The notes under the pieces were generated by a model, which saw only the letters and a program-made list of their open reading frames with translations, was not told the origin of the DNA and ran no database searches. Shown in pieces: positions 60,951 through 64,000 of a stretch of 64,000 nucleotides of DNA. The DNA comes from Nothophaeocryptopus gaeumannii (taxonomy: Eukaryota; Ascomycota; Dothideomycetes; Mycosphaerellales; Mycosphaerellaceae), in the NCBI GenBank assembly GCA_031771865.1, contig JASISA010000010.1, forward strand, positions 1,116,001-1,180,000. Direction: 5' to 3'. Made by a program: the position numbers and the translations under genes. Every line of letters starts with the position of its first letter. The stretch's first letter is position 1.

Positions 60951-63900
60951 ATGGCACACCTCCTGCGCGGCAAGCAGGCAGGCATCCAGAATGACTTGAG
61001 CGCTGGCCTGAGGGAGGAACATTTCGCCATTGATGACCTTGCCCGATATGGAGTCAACTCACAGGTCGCATGTCTGGCATACGATCCGGTGCAATCACTG
61101 CTGGCGGTGGGCACCAAAAGCTCCCAATTCGGACCCGGACAGATCTATCTCTTCGGCAAGGGACGCATTCAGGTTGTTCTTCCTACACCGGCTCGAGGCG
61201 CGAGCATCCAGAGTCTGCAATTTTGCGCCGAGAAGCTTGTGTGTCTGGACTCTAAGCACGATGTCTCAACATATTCCATTGAGCTCAAGAGATTGATCAC
61301 CTCTCACTCTCCGCCCGGAGTAGTCACAGTCCTGTGCACGGATCCTATGCTGGACTATGCCCTTCTCGGAATGCAGGCTGGTGATGTACTCGCCTTTGAC
61401 ATGGATCGAGAGAGTCCGGCTGCTTTCAAGATTCCCAATCTGTGGCAGGAAGTCGACACAAAAGCCAGGGTAGCAACAGTCGTGTCACTACAATTTCATC
61501 CTCGAGACATTGGAACGCTGTTGATCGGCTACAAACAGGGAGCTGTCATTTATAGCTTCAAGCTGAACAAGGCATTGAGACACTTCCAATATGAAGTCCC
61601 TCGAGGCGCACCTGGCGGCGATGGTGATCCGACTGCTTCCAATATCGTGCGTCGCCCTCACTTGACTCACGCGGTATGGCATCCAACTGGCACATTCATC
61701 ATGACTGGCCATGAAGACAGCTCAATCGTGTTCTGGGACACCATGAAGGACGGTCGGATACTAATGGCTCGCACCTTGACCGATACCAACATTGCCACTC
61801 CTGGTGCACCCACGGGTAATATGGGCCTTGGCAAAGGGGCGATAGCTGTCAAGGAGCCTTTATTCAAGATGTCCTGGTGCGCGAACCAACAAGATCCAGA
61901 GGACACTGCTATTCTGATCGCAGGCGGTCAGTCGACACAGAGTCCCACAAAAGGGCTGACCTTGTTTGAGATGGGCCGGACGCCTGTGTATGCCACCAGT
62001 TCATGGGATGCGCTCGTCTCATATTTTGATGCTCCGAAGAGGCAACGTATTCTACCAACACCTCCAGGTGCTGAAGTGGTTGAGTACTGCCTGATCCCCC
62101 GGATGACACCACACTTCGCAGGAGCCCATGATCCGATCGCGGTCATTGCGCTTCTATCATCTGGAGAGTTGCTCACTTTATCCTTCCCATCTGGAATGCC
62201 GATAAGTCCTACAAACCAGCTTCACGTGTCCTTGACTTTCATACATCCCTTCATCCAATCGATAAACACCACTCAGATCGGGAGAGAAAAGTGGCTGGGG
62301 TTACAAGAACGCCGCCATCAAGGACCTCGCATGTTCCAGGGAGGAAGCGAGACCCCAGGTCATTTACGGAGGTACGAAGACAGAAGCGTCTTGCAAGCAG
62401 TCCACGCCGATGGCTCAATCCGTATATGGGATCCAGGCTACGGTGACGAAATTGAGAACGAGAATGTCTTGCAAGTTGATGTAGCGCGAGCAGTAGGTCA
62501 TTGGGACAACGTGCAGGTCACAGCGACGTCTTTCGCAGGTTCCAGTGGTGAGCTTGCTGTTGGTCTTCGCAATGGCGAATTCGTGGTCTTCAAATGGAAC
62601 GTCAACCGCAACGCGGGACGTGAGCCGCCAGCTACGAGACCTACCCAGCCCGGAGTAATCACAAACATCACCGAAAGAATGGAGCCATCATTAAGCGAAG
62701 GTCTCGGGCCTTTCATTATGCTTGATCAGAAAGATGGCCCTTGCACTGCCGTCTGCCAAAGCGAGATCGGCTTCGCAGCGGCGGCATTCGAGGGTGGCAG
62801 TGTGGTGCTCATCGATCTTCGAGGACCGGCTATCATCTTGAAGACCTCAGTGCAGAAATTCGCGAAGATTCACAAGACCGGAAGCATTCGTAGAAGAGCC
62901 AGCAGCGTAAGCTCACAGCAAGAATGGGCGACCAAGCTGGAGTTCAGCATCATGACCCTGGAAGGCGAAGACTGGAGCTCAATCTGCTTGCATGTTGGAA
63001 CCAATCTGGGAAACTTGGCTACATTCAAGGTCGTTCCAGACCCAAGTGGAAGATATACCACGCAGTATGCAGGCCACGTAGCCCTTGGCGACACGAGGGT
63101 CATGTACATTGCGCCGATCAACGCAGACACAGGCAAGCCGGCAGCCGCCTCCCAGACAGCCATGGGCAACCTGCGCAGCGGCCTGAAGATCAATGGCGCC
63201 TTGATCGCCGTTACACCCACCAACGTCCACGTCTTCCGTCCCGCAACATCGAAAGGCGCTCATAAGAGCTTTGACAGCTTCTTCTGCGACAGCGCCGGCA
63301 TAGTACGATACCAAGACCAAGGCCACGCCCTCGTAGGCCTCTTCGGCGACGGCAAAGCACGCGCCTACGCCCTCCCCTCCCTCCGAGAACTTGCCTCCAT
63401 CAACCTCACCAACATCAACAACACCGGCGTAGGTCTCGACGTCCGCCGGTTTCCTTCAGCAGCCATCACCCCAACAGGGAACATCCTCGCATTCACGGGC
63501 CCTTCCGAACTAGCTCTCCTCACAATCTTTGGAACAGGCGAACAGCTGACGCGTCGACAAGATCGTCTCTTTAACCCCGAATGTCTTATCCCTCCACGAC
63601 CTACTATCAGTACCGTCCAATGGGTTACCGGTACCCAGTACATAACTCCTTCTGACATGGATATCCTGATCGGAGGTCCGGACCGACCTCCTTCGAAGCG
63701 CATGATTGCGCAGACGAGAGCGGAGGAGGAACAGAGGAGGAAGGATGGGAGACCAAGACCGACGAGTGGTGGGGCAGGTGCTGCTCCTGGTGGGCAGGAT
63801 GAGGGGTATTGGGCTTATATGCAGAGACAGATCCAGGAGAGGACGGAGAAGTTGGGTCTTGTGGGGGATAATATGGAGCATTTGGAGCAGTCGAGTGCGA

Positions 63901-64000
63901 ATTGGTTGGATGATGTTAATAAGTTTGTTGGGAGGCAGAAGAGGAATGCGGCGGGTGGGCGTAAGTTGTTCTTCTTCTATATCTTTGTGGCGCTTATAAG
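60951..64000 (+). CDS. Sro7/tomosyn (lethal giant larvae family) protein, 3' end beyond the window
   Basis: The frame is open from ATG 60951 to a GTAAGT donor at 63961, giving 1003 codons plus one base; the last 40 bases are intron and the gene continues to the right. WD40-type beta-propeller repeats make up most of the protein (VACLAYDPVQSLLAVGT, GQIYLFGKGRIQVVLP, VVSLQFHPRDIGTLLIGY, HAVWHPTGTFIMTGHEDSSI, VQAVHADGSIRIWDPGY-type repeats). An R-SNARE-like coiled coil lies near the end (QIQERTEKLGLVGDNMEHLE). Sro7-type proteins bind the exocyst, the Rab Sec4 and the SNARE Sec9 and regulate exocytosis at growing tips. No long intron interrupts the first 3 kb. Confidence 0.93.
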   Translation, partial: MAHLLRGKQAGIQNDLSAGLREEHFAIDDLARYGVNSQVACLAYDPVQSLLAVGTKSSQFGPGQIYLFGKGRIQVVLPTPARGASIQSLQFCAEKLVCLDSKHDVSTYSIELKRLITSHSPPGVVTVLCTDPMLDYALLGMQAGDVLAFDMDRESPAAFKIPNLWQEVDTKARVATVVSLQFHPRDIGTLLIGYKQGAVIYSFKLNKALRHFQYEVPRGAPGGDGDPTASNIVRRPHLTHAVWHPTGTFIMTGHEDSSIVFWDTMKDGRILMARTLTDTNIATPGAPTGNMGLGKGAIAVKEPLFKMSWCANQQDPEDTAILIAGGQSTQSPTKGLTLFEMGRTPVYATSSWDALVSYFDAPKRQRILPTPPGAEVVEYCLIPRMTPHFAGAHDPIAVIALLSSGELLTLSFPSGMPISPTNQLHVSLTFIHPFIQSINTTQIGREKWLGLQERRHQGPRMFQGGSETPGHLRRYEDRSVLQAVHADGSIRIWDPGYGDEIENENVLQVDVARAVGHWDNVQVTATSFAGSSGELAVGLRNGEFVVFKWNVNRNAGREPPATRPTQPGVITNITERMEPSLSEGLGPFIMLDQKDGPCTAVCQSEIGFAAAAFEGGSVVLIDLRGPAIILKTSVQKFAKIHKTGSIRRRASSVSSQQEWATKLEFSIMTLEGEDWSSICLHVGTNLGNLATFKVVPDPSGRYTTQYAGHVALGDTRVMYIAPINADTGKPAAASQTAMGNLRSGLKINGALIAVTPTNVHVFRPATSKGAHKSFDSFFCDSAGIVRYQDQGHALVGLFGDGKARAYALPSLRELASINLTNINNTGVGLDVRRFPSAAITPTGNILAFTGPSELALLTIFGTGEQLTRRQDRLFNPECLIPPRPTISTVQWVTGTQYITPSDMDILIGGPDRPPSKRMIAQTRAEEEQRRKDGRPRPTSGGAGAAPGGQDEGYWAYMQRQIQERTEKLGLVGDNMEHLEQSSANWLDDVNKFVGRQKRNAAGGRKLFFFYIFVALI

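Overview
The window is a piece of a filamentous ascomycete (Pezizomycotina) chromosome. The evidence is short GT-AG introns of about 41-160 bases, compact genes on both strands, and fungal-specific proteins (an AcrB-like ubiquitination network protein, a Pcp1/PcpA spindle pole body protein, the Dhh1/Vts1/Ccr4 mRNA-decay set). There is also a C-to-T mutation pattern in CpA context typical of repeat-induced point mutation (RIP). The gene content and arrangement would fit Dothideomycetes, but that is an inference. I found no rRNA, tRNA or CRISPR.

Layout. Positions 1-3.1 kb are a degraded accessory patch: a broken anion:cation-symporter-type MFS transporter, interrupted by about 1.3 kb that carries a RIP-marked tract and, on the minus strand, a previously hidden two-exon gene for a small cysteine-rich secreted protein. 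From 4.4 to 8.8 kb come a secreted PEBP, a secreted App1/DUF2183-type phosphatase and a mitochondrial rhomboid protease whose start codon is split by an intron. From 9.7 to 22.4 kb come DHH1, VTS1, the spindle pole body protein and an SGT1/Ecdysoneless homologue. After an orphan gene (23.5-24.2 kb) and a 2.8 kb gene-poor stretch come MSS4 (PI4P 5-kinase), a six-exon linker histone H1 and a GPI-anchored GH16 glucanase (27-35 kb). From 36.4 to 46.1 kb come mitochondrial ClpP with a divergent partner, a repeat-bearing gene desert, a degenerate dienelactone-hydrolase/SnoaL protein, a WLM metalloprotease (Wss1-like) and a frameshifted secreted SnoaL-like gene. From 47.4 to 64 kb come CCR4, a methyltransferase, an 84-residue LYR protein (ETFRF1/LYRM5) with a GC-AG intron and a 13-base exon, a 4HBT thioesterase, AcrB, ASF1 and the start of an Sro7/tomosyn gene cut by the window end.

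How genes relate. Most of the window is core housekeeping. Three mRNA-control genes (DHH1, VTS1, CCR4) lie within 40 kb: Vts1 recruits the Ccr4-Not deadenylase and Dhh1 promotes decapping. Several divergent pairs share short promoters, and two of them (ClpP with the 37.4 kb gene; the LYR protein with the thioesterase) pair products that all have mitochondrial character. Secreted or cell-surface genes (the cysteine-rich protein, PEBP, App1-like, GH16, SnoaL-like) are scattered between them.

Several genes only become visible after manual splicing. Exon coordinates given in the evidence were derived by hand from splice signals and frame, and every hand-spliced complete model has a coding length divisible by three unless stated otherwise.
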